Shown: positions 5,610 to 5,644 of the stretch, in pieces
How positions within the stretch are numbered: the first letter of the stretch is position 1
How the letters are laid out: each line of letters begins with the position of its first letter
Assembly (NCBI GenBank): GCA_964452095.1
Contig: CAYVKX010000102.1
Span: 1-5,644 of the forward strand
DNA: 5,644 nucleotides
DNA from: DUAL01 sp964452095
GTDB taxonomy: Bacteria; Bacteroidota; Bacteroidia; Flavobacteriales; BACL11
Direction: 5' to 3'
Notes under the pieces: model-generated
The model's input: the letters and a program-made list of their open reading frames with translations, nothing else
The model's database searches: none
Told to the model about the DNA's origin: nothing
Position numbers and translations under genes: made by a program

Positions 5610-5644
5610 ATATACATCAAATTAACCATACTTTTCAACCAGTT

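Overview
This 5.6 kb, AT-rich bacterial window holds a compact five-gene module on two convergent operons, set between noncoding borders that carry matching inverted repeats. Nothing in it fixes the species. The gene families (stand-alone acyl carrier protein, ANL ligase, SDR reductase, AAC(3)-fold acyltransferase, DUF4910 protein) are typical of accessory surface-glycan or flagellin-glycan loci of Gram-negative bacteria. A Desulfobacterota-like or related host would fit, but that is a guess.

Layout. Positions 1-471 hold the 3' end of an unrecognised Lys/Glu-rich, probably coiled-coil protein that starts outside the window. Positions 472-728 are a noncoding left border with three repeat blocks (A, B, C). 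Positions 729-2829 are a plus-strand operon: an AAC(3)-family N-acyltransferase overlapping a DUF4910 aminopeptidase-like protein. Only 12 bp separate it from the end of a minus-strand operon at 5081-2842, which reads acyl carrier protein, then SDR reductase, then AMP-dependent ligase, with a 4-nt overlap and a 3-nt gap. Positions 5082-5644 are a noncoding right border with the same three repeat blocks in the order C', B', A' and inverted orientation, followed by a perfect 20-bp-stem palindrome.

How the genes may work together (inference). The ligase would activate a small carboxylic acid and load it on the phosphopantetheine arm of the carrier protein. The SDR would reduce a 3-oxo group on the tethered acyl chain, and the AAC(3)-fold enzyme would pass the acyl group to an amine, most likely an amino sugar. 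The DUF4910 protein often occurs in such loci, but its reaction is not known. There are no glycosyltransferases or nucleotide-sugar enzymes here, so the module would decorate a sugar made elsewhere.

The most notable signal is the nested arrangement A-B-C / genes / C'-B'-A'. It makes the five genes look like a transferable cassette with composite inverted ends and no transposase of its own in view. Two of the three repeat pairs are hairpins, and in one pair all sequence differences fall in the loop.
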